From NCBI RefSeq assembly GCF_017368455.1, contig NZ_JAFNJU010000002.1, positions 1 through 64,000 on the forward strand: DNA of 64,000 nucleotides, in the 5' to 3' direction. Origin of the DNA: Proteiniclasticum aestuarii (GTDB taxonomy: Bacteria > Bacillota > Clostridia > Clostridiales > Clostridiaceae). The position numbers were made by a program, and so were the translations under genes. Position 1 is the first letter of the stretch, and the number at the start of each line of letters is the position of its first letter. Positions 24,613 through 34,032 of the stretch are shown one piece after another. Below the pieces are notes generated by a model. The model was given only the letters and a program-made list of their open reading frames with translations, was not told the DNA's origin and did no database searches.

Positions 24613-27108
24613 CTACATTCCGATGAGATCAAAGTCCTCAAAGGAAACCGTCAGTGTAACATCTCTTCCCGGGTTCGGATACTTGATCTCTACCGCTCTT
24701 CTGGTCTGGCTGTAGTACCAGCCCTCCGCCGCTTCTTCAAACTTTCTTCTGGAGAAGAAGTGAGGCAGCTCCTTTTCCCCTAAGCTCACCCAGTAAGGGC
24801 TTCTGTCCTTCCTGATCATCTCAATGGAGAACTCCTCCACCGTATCCCTGTAGGAACCTTCCGATCGGAAATCCACCTTCACCACATCAGAGCCTTCCAT
24901 CTTCACATGGGTCTTTCGGAAAACGCCTTTTTCAAATCCGTTGGTCACGCCGTCATCGTCATAGAGCGTCATCTCCCGGTCCATGCCAGGCGCCAGGATG
25001 AGATGCAGCTTCGTCACGACATCCTTCTCCATGCTCAGCAGCTGATTCTTCGCCATGGGGATGATGGCCCCTTCGCGAACAAACATGGGGATCGTTTCGA
25101 TGCTTACAGGGATGGTGATGGTCTGACCGCCTTCATGGCAGGCATAATTGTCATTCCAGTCATACCATCTGGTGCCTGCAGGAAGATAGACCTCCTTGGA
25201 AGATGCTCCCTTCTCCAGCACATTGGAGACCAGAAGGTCTCTGCCGAACATGAAGTTGAAGCTTTCATCATACACCTTTTCATCGCTCTGGAATTCATAG
25301 ACCAGGGGACGCATGATTGGTGCTCCGGACTTCGATGCCTCATATTCCAGAGCATAGAGATAGGGTGCAAAACGGTAGCGAAGAAGCATGGCGTCTCGGA
25401 TGAGGTCCTTGGACCCTTCATACATCCAGGGCTCTGTCACCGTGTTGTCGTTGCTTGCGGAGTGGATGGAAAATCTGGGCTGGAACACGCCGTTCTGAAC
25501 CCATCTGACCAGCAGCTCCTCTTCCGGTGCAGGTCCTGCAAAGCCGCCGATATCCGCTCCTTCATTGGGCTGGCCCGAAAGGCCCATGCCCGTGATGATG
25601 GGAATATTGTACTTCAGGCTTTCCCAGCTGGTGTAGTTGTCTCCGCACCAGGTCTGGGCATACTTCTGAATGCCTGCACTCCCGCTTCTGCAGACCACAT
25701 AGGGACGCACGTTCTCGTTGTGCTCCTTCACCGCATCCACGGCGATCTTGCACATGATGGTGCTCATGAGGGGCTTCAGCTGACCTAAGCTTCCGCCTTT
25801 GCCCTCGTAATCGCAGGAAGCGTCCTTGTCCAGAATGCTGTCATACTCGCAGTTGTCGTTCCAGATGGAATTGGTTCCCTTGGCAATGAGACTGTCGATC
25901 ATGTAGTCCTTCCATACACGGCGGGCACTGTCCTTCGTGAAGTCCCAGAAGGCGCCTTCTCCACCCCACCATCTGCCGGTGGCGATGTCTTTTCCCGCAC
26001 TGTCTTTCACAAATACATCATTCTTGATGAAGTCTCTAAAATAGGGATGTTCCAGTAGAATGCCCGGCTTGATGTTGGGCACATTCTGTGCTCCCTTCTC
26101 GTTCATGGCTGCAAAATAGGCAACAGGATCTTTAAACCGCTCATGATTCCAGGTGAAGACGCATCTTCTGCCCTCCTGACTGGTATAACCTGAAGAAAGA
26201 TGGAATCCGTCGATGGGGAAGCCTTCCTCCTTGATGGTGTCAATGAAATCCAGCACCGCATCGTCGCTGTCCTTTTCCAGTTCCGGATAGAACATGGAAG
26301 AACCCTGATAACCCAGTGCTCTTTTAGGCAGCAGCATAGGTCTTCCCGTAAGGAAGGTATAATTGTCCACGATTCTTTTCAGAGTATTGCCCCCAACGAG
26401 AAACAGATCGATGTCTCCACCATCTGCCTGCCAGTAGGTATAGCGGCTCCAGTAATTGCTCTTCTCGCAGCCCATGTTGAACACGGATTCAAAGAAGTTG
26501 TTGTAGAAAAGCCCTACCGCCTTCTTCGTTTCCCGGTTCAGTCGGATGTAGAAGGGGATGTGCTTGTAGAGCGTATCCATCTTCTGGGCATCAAAGCCCA
26601 TGGCATCGGTGGCCCGCTGCCGGATGAAGGCCTTGTTCTTGTTGAGTTCTCCACCCTTTTCGCCGAATCCGTAGAAGCACTCCTCTTCAGCAAGCATTCT
26701 GCTGTAGTGGTTGATACGGTTGTTGGAGTCCTTGATATACGGTGTGCCCTCCAGGTCGCTGTAGAGAAGGGTCCCTTCTACGTCATAGAGTCTGATGCCA
26801 AAAGGGTTTTTCCCAAGCTCCAGGGTCAGCTGAATCGTTTTGAAGAGAATCTTCTCCTCAGTTTCCGTGATGACAGGAACCACCGGCTCCAAACGGGTTC
26901 TCTCCTCCTTGAGGAAGTCATCCAGTCGGTCCGCCCAGGCTGTGGCGGAGAGAATATAGGATGCTTCATCTTCCTCTTCTTCAAAGGAAGTTCTCACTCT
27001 GACGATTTCATCGGTGAGAAAAACCACCTTCATGGTGGAGCAGTTGGTGCGAATGAGGGTGATGCCCTTATCCGTCTTCCGCTCTATGTATTCTTTCGTT
27101 ATCTTCAT
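24613..27108 (-). CDS. Glycoside hydrolase family 31 (alpha-glucosidase/xylosidase-type), copy 1
   Basis: The 831-residue protein is a clear paralog of the next gene, with the same layout and the same C-terminal end (DFDLIGM versus KFDLIGM). The likely nucleophile is D418 in SIWNDNCEYD and the acid/base D490 in WCGDNYTSW. The motif FHLSSGYTSQEG (302-313) corresponds to NFWLASGYSAGE in the other copy and lies where GH31 enzymes form part of the -1 subsite, so the two may differ in substrate. No secretion signal is present. It is 52 bases after dctM and read in the same direction, which suggests that it acts on what the transporter imports. Confidence 0.88.
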   Translation of the reverse strand: MKITKEYIERKTDKGITLIRTNCSTMKVVFLTDEIVRVRTSFEEEEDEASYILSATAWADRLDDFLKEERTRLEPVVPVITETEEKILFKTIQLTLELGKNPFGIRLYDVEGTLLYSDLEGTPYIKDSNNRINHYSRMLAEEECFYGFGEKGGELNKNKAFIRQRATDAMGFDAQKMDTLYKHIPFYIRLNRETKKAVGLFYNNFFESVFNMGCEKSNYWSRYTYWQADGGDIDLFLVGGNTLKRIVDNYTFLTGRPMLLPKRALGYQGSSMFYPELEKDSDDAVLDFIDTIKEEGFPIDGFHLSSGYTSQEGRRCVFTWNHERFKDPVAYFAAMNEKGAQNVPNIKPGILLEHPYFRDFIKNDVFVKDSAGKDIATGRWWGGEGAFWDFTKDSARRVWKDYMIDSLIAKGTNSIWNDNCEYDSILDKDASCDYEGKGGSLGQLKPLMSTIMCKIAVDAVKEHNENVRPYVVCRSGSAGIQKYAQTWCGDNYTSWESLKYNIPIITGMGLSGQPNEGADIGGFAGPAPEEELLVRWVQNGVFQPRFSIHSASNDNTVTEPWMYEGSKDLIRDAMLLRYRFAPYLYALEYEASKSGAPIMRPLVYEFQSDEKVYDESFNFMFGRDLLVSNVLEKGASSKEVYLPAGTRWYDWNDNYACHEGGQTITIPVSIETIPMFVREGAIIPMAKNQLLSMEKDVVTKLHLILAPGMDREMTLYDDDGVTNGFEKGVFRKTHVKMEGSDVVKVDFRSEGSYRDTVEEFSIEMIRKDRSPYWVSLGEKELPHFFSRRKFEEAAEGWYYSQTRRAVEIKYPNPGRDVTLTVSFEDFDLIGM

Positions 27109-27160
27109 ATCTTACCTCTCGTTATCTCATTACTAATTGCTTTCATCCCTTAATTGATGC

Positions 27161-28468
27161 CTAGAAAGAAGGAATCAGTCCGAACACATATGGAATCCAT
27201 AGGGACAGGGCCGGAATATAGGTCACCAGCAGCAGTGCCACCACCATGGCCGCAAAGAGCGGAATGATGTATCTGGTGACGCCTTCGATGGACACCTTAC
27301 CCACACTGCATCCCACAAAGAGACAGGATCCCACTGGTGGAGTCACCGAACCGATACCCAGATTCAGGATCAGCATGATTCCGAAATGCACGGGACTCAT
27401 ACCGATGCTTCCGATGATGGGCAGGAAAATCGGTGTGAAGATGAGTACTGCAGGTGTCAGGTCCAGGAACATACCCATGACCAGAAGGAACAGGTTCATG
27501 ATCAGAAGCAGCACATACTTGTTGCTGGATGCGCCCATGATCATTCTGCTGATGGCAGCAGGAATTCCTGAATAGGACATGACATAGGACATGATGGTGG
27601 ACGCCGCGATAAGAAACAGAATCGTCGCGGAACTGATCATAGTGTCTGCAAGGATCTCATAGAGATTCTTAAGATTCAGTTCCTTATAGAGGAATCCGAG
27701 AAGACCACAGTAGAGAACCGCCACGACACCCGCTTCTGTGGGGGTGAACCATCCGGCAAGAATACCTGCCATGACGATGATGACCGCAAGTAAGGATGGA
27801 ATCGCATCGATTACCACCTTAAGGGGAGAATCAACCTCTTTCACCGTGGACTTCTTGTATCCCTTCTTTGCTGCCATGATAATGGCTACTGTAAGGACAC
27901 TCAGTCCCAGTATGAGACCAGGAATATATCCGGCCATGAAGAGAGCTGCAACGGATACACCACCAGCGGTGATGGAATATAGAATCAGCGGACCACTGGG
28001 TGGAATGATGATTCCTGTGGGGGCTGAGCAGATGTTCACAGCAGCAGAGTAATTGGGGTCATAGCCTTCTTCCCTCTCCAGAGGGCTCATGATGCTGCCC
28101 ATGGCGGAAGTGGCTGCCACAGAAGAACCGGAGATGGCGCCGAAGAACATGTTCGCCAGAACATTGGTGGCCGCAAGGTAGCCTGGGATCCATCCCACAA
28201 CCAGTCTTGCCAGTCTCACCAGTCTCTGGGCGATGCCACCCTTGTTCATGATGTTTCCTGCCAATGTGAAGAACGGCAGCGCAAGAAGCGCAAAGGAGTC
28301 GATGCCCGAGAACACACGCTGCGCAGCGGTGATCGCGAATACAGACGGATCAAAACTGAAAAATGCCGTAATGATGGATGCGATCCCGATACCAACGGAT
28401 ATTGGTACGCCGGAGAACAGCATCACAAAAAAAATTCCGAATAATATGAGTGTTGCCTGTATGACCAT
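27161..28468 (-). CDS. dctM: TRAP transporter large permease subunit
   Basis: The 435-residue integral membrane protein has about 12 spans and family motifs such as LLALPFFTLAGNIMNKGG (about 57-74) and the segment GSVTPPVGSCLFVG (about 372-385). It forms the ion-coupled channel of a TRAP transporter with the small subunit encoded just upstream. The two genes share a base at 28468. Transport is usually driven by sodium. It precedes the GH31 pair. Confidence 0.93.
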   Translation of the reverse strand: MVIQATLILFGIFFVMLFSGVPISVGIGIASIITAFFSFDPSVFAITAAQRVFSGIDSFALLALPFFTLAGNIMNKGGIAQRLVRLARLVVGWIPGYLAATNVLANMFFGAISGSSVAATSAMGSIMSPLEREEGYDPNYSAAVNICSAPTGIIIPPSGPLILYSITAGGVSVAALFMAGYIPGLILGLSVLTVAIIMAAKKGYKKSTVKEVDSPLKVVIDAIPSLLAVIIVMAGILAGWFTPTEAGVVAVLYCGLLGFLYKELNLKNLYEILADTMISSATILFLIAASTIMSYVMSYSGIPAAISRMIMGASSNKYVLLLIMNLFLLVMGMFLDLTPAVLIFTPIFLPIIGSIGMSPVHFGIMLILNLGIGSVTPPVGSCLFVGCSVGKVSIEGVTRYIIPLFAAMVVALLLVTYIPALSLWIPYVFGLIPSF

Positions 28469-28953
28469 TAGTTCTCCTCCTTACTCTTTCTGCTCACCAG
28501 AAAGGCCTGATAATACTTCAGTGCTCTGGCCAGTACGATGAAGATTCCTGAAATCGGTAGAATCATATACAGATACTTGAACGGAATCTGCATGACAGAG
28601 GAAGTGTTGGTGGCATTGAAGGCCATCTTTGAACCGCCGTAGACGAAAACATAGATGACGAAGAAGAGGATCATGGATTCAATGAATACCATCAGAACCT
28701 TTTCCTTCTTTCCTGTGGCCTTCTTTTTGAAGAGGTCCAGGGTCAGGTGCTTGTCTTTATAGAAACAGTAGGCCGAACCGATCATACTTGCCCAGATCAG
28801 CATGTATCGCATGAACTCTTCGGTAAAGGTGGATGGATCCTTCAAAATCCATCTGGTGAAGATCTGCCAGGTTCCACCTACCACCAGTGAGAACATGGCT
28901 GCCGCCATGACGGCTTTCATGATGGTATCGATGGTTTTATCAATATTCTTCAT
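28468..28953 (-). CDS. dctQ: TRAP transporter small permease subunit
   Basis: The 161-residue protein has four predicted spans, with the DctQ pattern WQIFTRWILKDPSTFTEE (about 29-46) and YKDKHLTLDLF in the cytoplasmic or interfacial loop. It pairs with the large subunit to dock the binding protein. GGAGTAAACAACT precedes the ATG. The gap of about 100 bases to dctP contains a hairpin. Confidence 0.9.
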   Translation of the reverse strand: MKNIDKTIDTIMKAVMAAAMFSLVVGGTWQIFTRWILKDPSTFTEEFMRYMLIWASMIGSAYCFYKDKHLTLDLFKKKATGKKEKVLMVFIESMILFFVIYVFVYGGSKMAFNATNTSSVMQIPFKYLYMILPISGIFIVLARALKYYQAFLVSRKSKEEN

Positions 28954-29006
28954 AGTTGTTTACTCCTTCGATTGGTATAAAATCGCTGAATCTCTGTTTT
29001 TAAAAA

Positions 29007-29044
29007 GGAAGGTTCAGCTGCATCAGCATGCAGCCTTCCCTTCC
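29007..29044 (-). terminator. Hairpin with T-run between dctP and dctQ
   Basis: On the minus strand the stem combines GGAAGG/CCTTCC and GCTGCAT/ATGCAGC around a 4-base loop with one internal loop, and is followed by TTTTT. It lies just after the dctP stop and may make more binding-protein transcript than permease transcript by partial termination or by protecting the 3' end. Confidence 0.55.
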
Positions 29045-29057
29045 CTTATTCATTCTT

Positions 29058-30071
29058 CTACTTTACTGCGTCACGGATCTTCTGAACCACTTCAAATACC
29101 TCAGGGCTTTCAGTTTCCAGATTCTCGTAGATCGGCTGCACTGCATCCTGGAATGCCTTGATGTCCACATCTCTGACCAGCTCTACGCCAAACTCATTTG
29201 TAGCTTTCTCAAGGACTTCATCTTCGAAGTTCTTCCATCTGGTCTTGTAGCTGTCGCTGGCTTCCATGGCCGCTTCCTTGATTGCGCTCTTCTGCTCTTC
29301 TGTCATGGCATCCCAGACTTTTGCTGAAAGCACAACGATGTCAGGGATTCTGGAATGTTCATCGAAGGAATAGAACTTGGCCACTTCACCATGGTCTCTC
29401 AGTGCTGTGACATTGTTTTCTGCACCGTCAATGACGCCCTGCTGCAGTCCTGTATAGATATCGCTGTAACCCATGACTGTTGCAGATCCGCCCAGCGCGT
29501 CCATCATGTCGATGGCGATCTGTGAGTCCATGGTACGGATCTTCAGACCCTTGAGATCTTCTGGTGTTCGGATGGCTCTGTCCTTTGTGTAGAAGGATCT
29601 TGAACCGGAATCCAGCCAGGTCAGGCCGATGAATCCATCACCGGATGTGCTGGAGAAGATATCCTGTGTGATTTCTCCATCCATGACACTGTAGTAATGA
29701 TCCTGATCGTCAAATACGTATGGCACGGAATAAGCGTTATACTGTGCACTGAAGTTTCCAAGCGTGGAAGCAGATACCTTCGCCATATCCAGAGCGTCGT
29801 TCTGAATCTGTGAAATCATATCCGTTTCGCTTCCAAGGGTACCATTAGGGAAGATCTGAACGGTGACCGTTCCATCTGTCTTTTCCTTCACCTTCTCGGC
29901 AAAGTCGGACAGCTCCAAATGAACTGCGTGGTCTTCCGCAAGATTGTGTCCGAGCTTCAGATTGAAGGTCTGGTCTCCTGCAGGTGTATCGGTCTTCTCT
30001 CCGCAGGCAGCTAGTCCTACAGTCATCATGGCCGCAAGTGCGATGGTAACTAATTTTTTTGATCTGAACAT
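29058..30071 (-). CDS. dctP: TRAP transporter substrate-binding lipoprotein
   Basis: The 337-residue protein starts with a lipoprotein signal (lipobox VGLAAC, cysteine at 22). It has the DctP fold with LKLGHNLAEDHAVH (about 38-51) and LKGLKIRTMDSQIAIDMMDALG (with the arginine that holds the ligand carboxylate in the family) in the 173-194 region, then VIDGAENN (about 217-224). The ligand is therefore probably anionic. With two GH31 enzymes downstream, an acidic alpha-glycoside is the simplest guess. GGAGGGACAATA precedes the ATG. A short palindrome lies in its upstream region. Confidence 0.92.
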   Translation of the reverse strand: MFRSKKLVTIALAAMMTVGLAACGEKTDTPAGDQTFNLKLGHNLAEDHAVHLELSDFAEKVKEKTDGTVTVQIFPNGTLGSETDMISQIQNDALDMAKVSASTLGNFSAQYNAYSVPYVFDDQDHYYSVMDGEITQDIFSSTSGDGFIGLTWLDSGSRSFYTKDRAIRTPEDLKGLKIRTMDSQIAIDMMDALGGSATVMGYSDIYTGLQQGVIDGAENNVTALRDHGEVAKFYSFDEHSRIPDIVVLSAKVWDAMTEEQKSAIKEAAMEASDSYKTRWKNFEDEVLEKATNEFGVELVRDVDIKAFQDAVQPIYENLETESPEVFEVVQKIRDAVK

Positions 30072-30115
30072 TATTGTCCCTCCTACTAATTTACGAGTAA
30101 TTGATATCTATAGAG

Positions 30116-30131
30116 AATCGCAGGTGCGATT
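30116..30131. promoter_or_regulatory. Short dyad upstream of dctP (possible operator)
   Basis: AATCGCA and TGCGATT are inverted around GG, 45-60 bases before the dctP start. It is a candidate site for the neighbouring AraC regulator, but AraC proteins more often bind direct repeats, so this is weak. Confidence 0.3.
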
Positions 30132-30158
30132 TCACTAACAAAAGATGGGTAACGGTCT

Positions 30159-30710
30159 TTAGGGTTTTCTGAAAAGCTTCACAACATCGCGAAGACTCAT
30201 CTGAAGCCACGACTGGGGTCTGTGGAAAGCACGTCCGGTCTTTTCTTCCAGAAAGGCCTGAAACGCTTCCAGGCTTCCGCCTTGAATCGTTTTCTTCTCC
30301 ACCAGCACAGCGCTGTCTCTGGAAAAGAAGAGGAAGATCAGGGCATCGTCTTCCACGAGATACTCAGCTTCTCTGTATCTCAGTTTCATGCTTTTCCCTT
30401 CAAGAAGAAGCAGATGGTGGTCATGAAACTCCACGGCAAGTTTCGGCAGATTTCCCTGCCTTTTCTCCAGAGCATCAGTGGCTCTCATCTTCGCCGGAAA
30501 ATCACGGCTCACCATGAGCCAGGCACCACCCATGAGAAGCATCGCCTGGAAAATCATAGGAAGGTCCAGAAACAGACCCGCCATGGCCATGAGAAACCCC
30601 ATGCCCATTCGAATGAGCGCTCTTCTTCTCTCATAGATGCCATAGGTAGTCTTATAGAGAAGATGAACGGTCTCCTGCGTGTATTCTATTTCTGCGTTAA
30701 ACCTTTTCAT
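30159..30710 (-). CDS. Membrane protein of unknown function, YcxB-like
   Basis: From the ATG at 30710 the protein has 183 residues. Two adjacent hydrophobic segments (about 32-65) follow a soluble start, and the C-terminal half holds HDHHLLLLEGKSMKLRYREAE split around residues 97-117, a pattern like the YcxB-type domain. AAAGGA lies about 9 bases before this ATG; an earlier ATG at 30743 is less well placed. It sits between dctP and the divergent araC and may be a separate unit. The function is not known. Confidence 0.6.
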   Translation of the reverse strand: MKRFNAEIEYTQETVHLLYKTTYGIYERRRALIRMGMGFLMAMAGLFLDLPMIFQAMLLMGGAWLMVSRDFPAKMRATDALEKRQGNLPKLAVEFHDHHLLLLEGKSMKLRYREAEYLVEDDALIFLFFSRDSAVLVEKKTIQGGSLEAFQAFLEEKTGRAFHRPQSWLQMSLRDVVKLFRKP

Positions 30711-30813
30711 GAGCTTTATTCCTTTATGCTTTCTTTGCTTCATCAGTATGGTTACATTGTAGTATACCCATGGCGTTCAAACTAGACGAAAATTGCAGTC
30801 AAATATCCATTTC

Positions 30814-30842
30814 TTTACATATCTTGCTCGAACATGTAAAAT
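30814..30842 (+). promoter_or_regulatory. Sigma-A-type promoter of the AraC-family gene
   Basis: TTTACA (30814-30819) and TAAAAT (30837-30842) are 17 bases apart. The leader of about 50 bases contains GATTATC twice, 13 bases apart. Confidence 0.6.
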
Positions 30843-30899
30843 ATAACCGTATTCACCGCAGATTATCGAGAACGATTATCAGAGAAAAGGAGAAAAAAC

Positions 30900-31733
30900 A
30901 TGATTGACTATGCTGGTATCCGTATGACTGAAGGTCAGCTGATTGCCTGTGAAAGAAAAGAAGGCATGAACGACAATATGATGAAATCCCATTTTCATGA
31001 CTTCTATGAAATCTATTATCTGGAAGAAGGTGGCAGAAACATCATCATCGAAGGATCCATCTATACCATCGAACCTGGCATGTTTGCCATCAAGGCTCCT
31101 TACATCATGCATCACTCTTTCGGAGACAAGGACGTGCCCTTCAGGCGAATCGTCCTGTACTTCAGGCCCAATGCGATTCTTTCTGCTACACTGCAAGATG
31201 CGATGAAAGGAATCACCGGAACTTACAGACCTGCAATTGATCAGAAAGAACAGTTTCAGATGCTTCTGGACGGAATCAACGAGGAAGAAACCGGAAATTC
31301 TCCTTTCAAACAGGAAGCCATGCAGAGTCTTCTGAATAATCTTCTGGTGAGCATCCTGAGACAGACCGCCAACAAGGAGAAAAACTCCAATCAGCATCTT
31401 GTGGGAGATGTGATGGACTATATCCATGACAACTATTTTGAAGACATCACTCTGGAAAACCTGGCAAAACGCTTCTATGTCAGTCACTACTATCTCTGCA
31501 GAGAGTTCAAGCGCATGACCAATCGGACCATCATCCAGTACATCAGCGTCACAAGAATCTCCAATGCCCAGAGAAAGATCATGGAAACGGATCTTTCCAT
31601 CACGGAAATCTCGAACCTCACCGGCTTTTCCAATCTGACGAATTTCAACCGTGTCTTCAAAAAATACGCAGGAATCTCTCCTTCCCAGTACAGAAAGGAA
31701 TACAGAGAAGTGGCTGCGCAGAAGATCAGATGA
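30900..31733 (+). CDS. AraC-family transcriptional regulator
   Basis: The 277-residue protein has an N-terminal cupin sensor (about 10-120) with HFHDFYEIYYLEEG (about 32-45) and a C-terminal double helix-turn-helix (about 170-270). The latter includes LAKRFYVSHYYLCREFKR and the final FSNLTNFNRVFKKYAGISPSQYR pattern in two parts. It is divergent from the TRAP-GH31 operon and probably controls it in response to the sugar. AAAGGAG precedes the ATG. It is closed by its own terminator. Confidence 0.88.
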   Translation: MIDYAGIRMTEGQLIACERKEGMNDNMMKSHFHDFYEIYYLEEGGRNIIIEGSIYTIEPGMFAIKAPYIMHHSFGDKDVPFRRIVLYFRPNAILSATLQDAMKGITGTYRPAIDQKEQFQMLLDGINEEETGNSPFKQEAMQSLLNNLLVSILRQTANKEKNSNQHLVGDVMDYIHDNYFEDITLENLAKRFYVSHYYLCREFKRMTNRTIIQYISVTRISNAQRKIMETDLSITEISNLTGFSNLTNFNRVFKKYAGISPSQYRKEYREVAAQKIR

Positions 31734-31797
31734 TGAAATCATTCCAATAATTTTTAGTCAGAAGACACCATTAACATAAAGCAGCTAAAGATAATAA

Positions 31798-31842
31798 GAG
31801 CCTTCAGGCAAAGATGTTCATCTTCCCTGAAGGCTCCTTTTC
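31798..31842 (+). terminator. Rho-independent terminator with nested stem
   Basis: GAGCCTTCAGG pairs with CCTGAAGGCTC (31826-31836), enclosing a perfect inner AAGATG/CATCTT hairpin. CTTTTCT follows. Confidence 0.85.
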
Positions 31843-32116
31843 TGTTCATTTCCTATTTGATTTTCCTTATAGGCGGACCGGTTTTCCATGTCGCAAGAAA
31901 GGAACCTGGAAAATGCATACTTCAATCATCACGCAATAGATAGAGGTTTTTCGCACTTTGTATTCCAGGTTCCAATGGCATGATAAATGCACACACATTC
32001 CCCATATTTACGGAAAATGAAATAGTCAATATACAACTTACCACAATGTTAAATGTACCATATTTGATACCACTTTACAATAAAAATTATAACTCGTTCC
32101 GTGGTTGCATTGTGAA
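31843..32116. other. Non-coding gap with a spaced inverted repeat
   Basis: No gene is seen between the araC terminator and the recJ end. It holds GGAACCTGGAA at 31901-31911 and its exact reverse complement at 31963-31973, 51 bases apart. The part nearest recJ (32030-32110) is AT-rich. The function is unknown. Confidence 0.5.
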
Positions 32117-33874
32117 TTAAGCAATTCTGAAATCCGAAATTTTCAGCTGCACCTTGCTTGTACCGTTGTAGGTATTGATATCCGGATAGTAGAGGATATC
32201 GCATTTCCTGTTCTTCAGCTCCTGAGACAGGTCTCCCACCTCTTTATGATGCACTTCTCTGAAGTACTCCTCCATCTGTCTGACGCCATAGAAGTAGACA
32301 CCTTCCACATAGATGCCATCCACATTGAACACCAGCTTCATATGATCCTTGTCACGGCCCATGAGATACACCTGATGGATCAAGAGATTCTTCTCCGCAA
32401 AGATGGGCTTCGGATTGGCCTTGCCGAAAGGTTCCAGTTTTTCCAGGCTCTCCACGAACTTCTCCGTGATCAAAGCGGGACTTAACCTGGCATCTATGGT
32501 CACCTTGGGAAAGAGATCCTCTTTCCCAAGGTTCGCCTTCCTCTTCAGATCTTCCCGGAAGGAATCCAGTTTGTCCTCGTCCATGGAAAGACCCGCCGCC
32601 ATGGGATGTCCTCCAAACCTTGTCAGATAGTCCTTGGAGTGATTCAGCCCCTCGAAGATATTGTATTCCTCGATGGACCTGGCAGAGCCCTTAAGGCCGT
32701 TCTCCGTCCTTGTAAGGACGATGGTGGGTCTGTAGTATCTTTCCTTCACCCGGCCGGCGATGATGCCTGCCAGGCTTTCATGGACGTCTGGCAGCTTCAC
32801 CACAATGACCTGATCTTCCTCTCTCCTGTTCCTTCTGATTTCCTCCTCAGCCAGAACCATCCCTTCATCGGTCATTGCCCGCCGGGTCTGATTGAGTTCA
32901 TAGAGTTCTCTGGCAAGGCTCTTCGCTCTCTCTCCTTCTGCAAACAGAAGTTCTATCGTCATCTTGGCCGTGGACAGTCTTCCTGCGGCGTTGAAGCAGG
33001 GTCCCAGCACAAAGCCGATGATGTAGGTGCTGATATTTTTGATATCCACCTTGCTGGCTTCCGCCAGGGCCAGGAGGCCTTCGTTTCTGATACTCTTCAG
33101 CATTTCCAGTCCATGCTTCACGATGATCCGGTTCTCACCGGTGAGATCCACAATGTCTCCTACTGTGGCGATGGCCACAAAGGGAATATACTCCAGAAGC
33201 TCCTCTTCCGGTATACCCAGCTCATGGTAGAGCCTGGAAACGAGTTTGAAGGCCACCGCCGCCCCGCAGAGCATCTTGTAGGGATAGGCACATTCTTCCC
33301 TTTTCGGGTTCACCACAGCGTGCGCTGGGGGAAGAACCTCCTTCTTTTCTCCGTTTTCGAGAATGTACGGCACGTCATGATGGTCCGTGACGATGATCTC
33401 CATACCGATTTCCCTGGCATAGGTCACCGCCTCCATGGCGGAGATGCCGTTGTCGAAGGTGATGATGAGATCCACCCCGTCCTCCTTCGCCTGCTGTACC
33501 ATATCCTTGTTGATGCCGTAGCCGTCTCTGATTCGATCCGGAATCTCGTAGTCCACCTGGGCACCTGCCTTCTCCAGAGCAGACAGGGCCACAAAGATGC
33601 TCATGGACCCGTCGATGTCGAAGTCTCCCACCAGACGGATTTTTCTTTCTTCCTCTATGGCAGAGAGAATCATCTCCATGGCCACATCCATATCCTTCAG
33701 AAGAGATGGATCATGAAGCTTTTCAAGATCCGGCTCCAGATAGTCTCTGATTTCCTCAATACTTCCCGGACACCTGTTGATGAGGCACCTGCAGATCTCC
33801 TCCGGAAGACCGATGGTTCTGCTCAGTCCCTTGTAGTCGTACTTAATGTTCTTGATCAGCCATTTGCTTTGCAT
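32117..33874 (-). CDS. recJ: RecJ-like single-strand DNA exonuclease (DHH/DHHA1 family)
   Basis: The 585-residue protein has the DHH phosphoesterase core with GDFDIDGSMS (about 81-90), ITFDNGISAME (about 136-146) and the name-giving DHH in VTDHHDVPY (about 158-166). A DHHA1 domain with GGHPMAAGLSM (about 419-429) and a C-terminal OB-like domain follow. It should degrade single-stranded DNA 5'-3' in repair, using manganese. It is shorter than many Firmicutes RecJ proteins (700 residues or more), so it may be a RecJ paralog rather than the main enzyme. The gene is single. Confidence 0.83.
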   Translation of the reverse strand: MQSKWLIKNIKYDYKGLSRTIGLPEEICRCLINRCPGSIEEIRDYLEPDLEKLHDPSLLKDMDVAMEMILSAIEEERKIRLVGDFDIDGSMSIFVALSALEKAGAQVDYEIPDRIRDGYGINKDMVQQAKEDGVDLIITFDNGISAMEAVTYAREIGMEIIVTDHHDVPYILENGEKKEVLPPAHAVVNPKREECAYPYKMLCGAAVAFKLVSRLYHELGIPEEELLEYIPFVAIATVGDIVDLTGENRIIVKHGLEMLKSIRNEGLLALAEASKVDIKNISTYIIGFVLGPCFNAAGRLSTAKMTIELLFAEGERAKSLARELYELNQTRRAMTDEGMVLAEEEIRRNRREEDQVIVVKLPDVHESLAGIIAGRVKERYYRPTIVLTRTENGLKGSARSIEEYNIFEGLNHSKDYLTRFGGHPMAAGLSMDEDKLDSFREDLKRKANLGKEDLFPKVTIDARLSPALITEKFVESLEKLEPFGKANPKPIFAEKNLLIHQVYLMGRDKDHMKLVFNVDGIYVEGVYFYGVRQMEEYFREVHHKEVGDLSQELKNRKCDILYYPDINTYNGTSKVQLKISDFRIA

Positions 33875-34032
33875 AGTTTCTGTTTCTCCTGTCTTTTCTT
33901 TATCGTTTCAGTCTTCATCTGTTCAGTTGAGAAATACTGTTTTTCTTCTTATCCTCTTCCAGATGTATACCCTCTTCACTACTACTTAGTGTGTTTCATC
34001 TCCTCATTATAACCGGAAATCTTCCTGAAGCC

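Noticed and set aside
22081-27108. GH31 pair as sulfoquinovosidases
   Set aside because: The W-x-QDW segment and the following arginine/tryptophan of YihQ are not found at the equivalent place; an acidic glycoside remains possible on transporter grounds only.
30861-30880. GATATC-like and GATTATC short repeats in the araC leader as an operator
   Set aside because: Two 7-base copies 13 bases apart in AT-rich DNA are too weak to list as a separate site.
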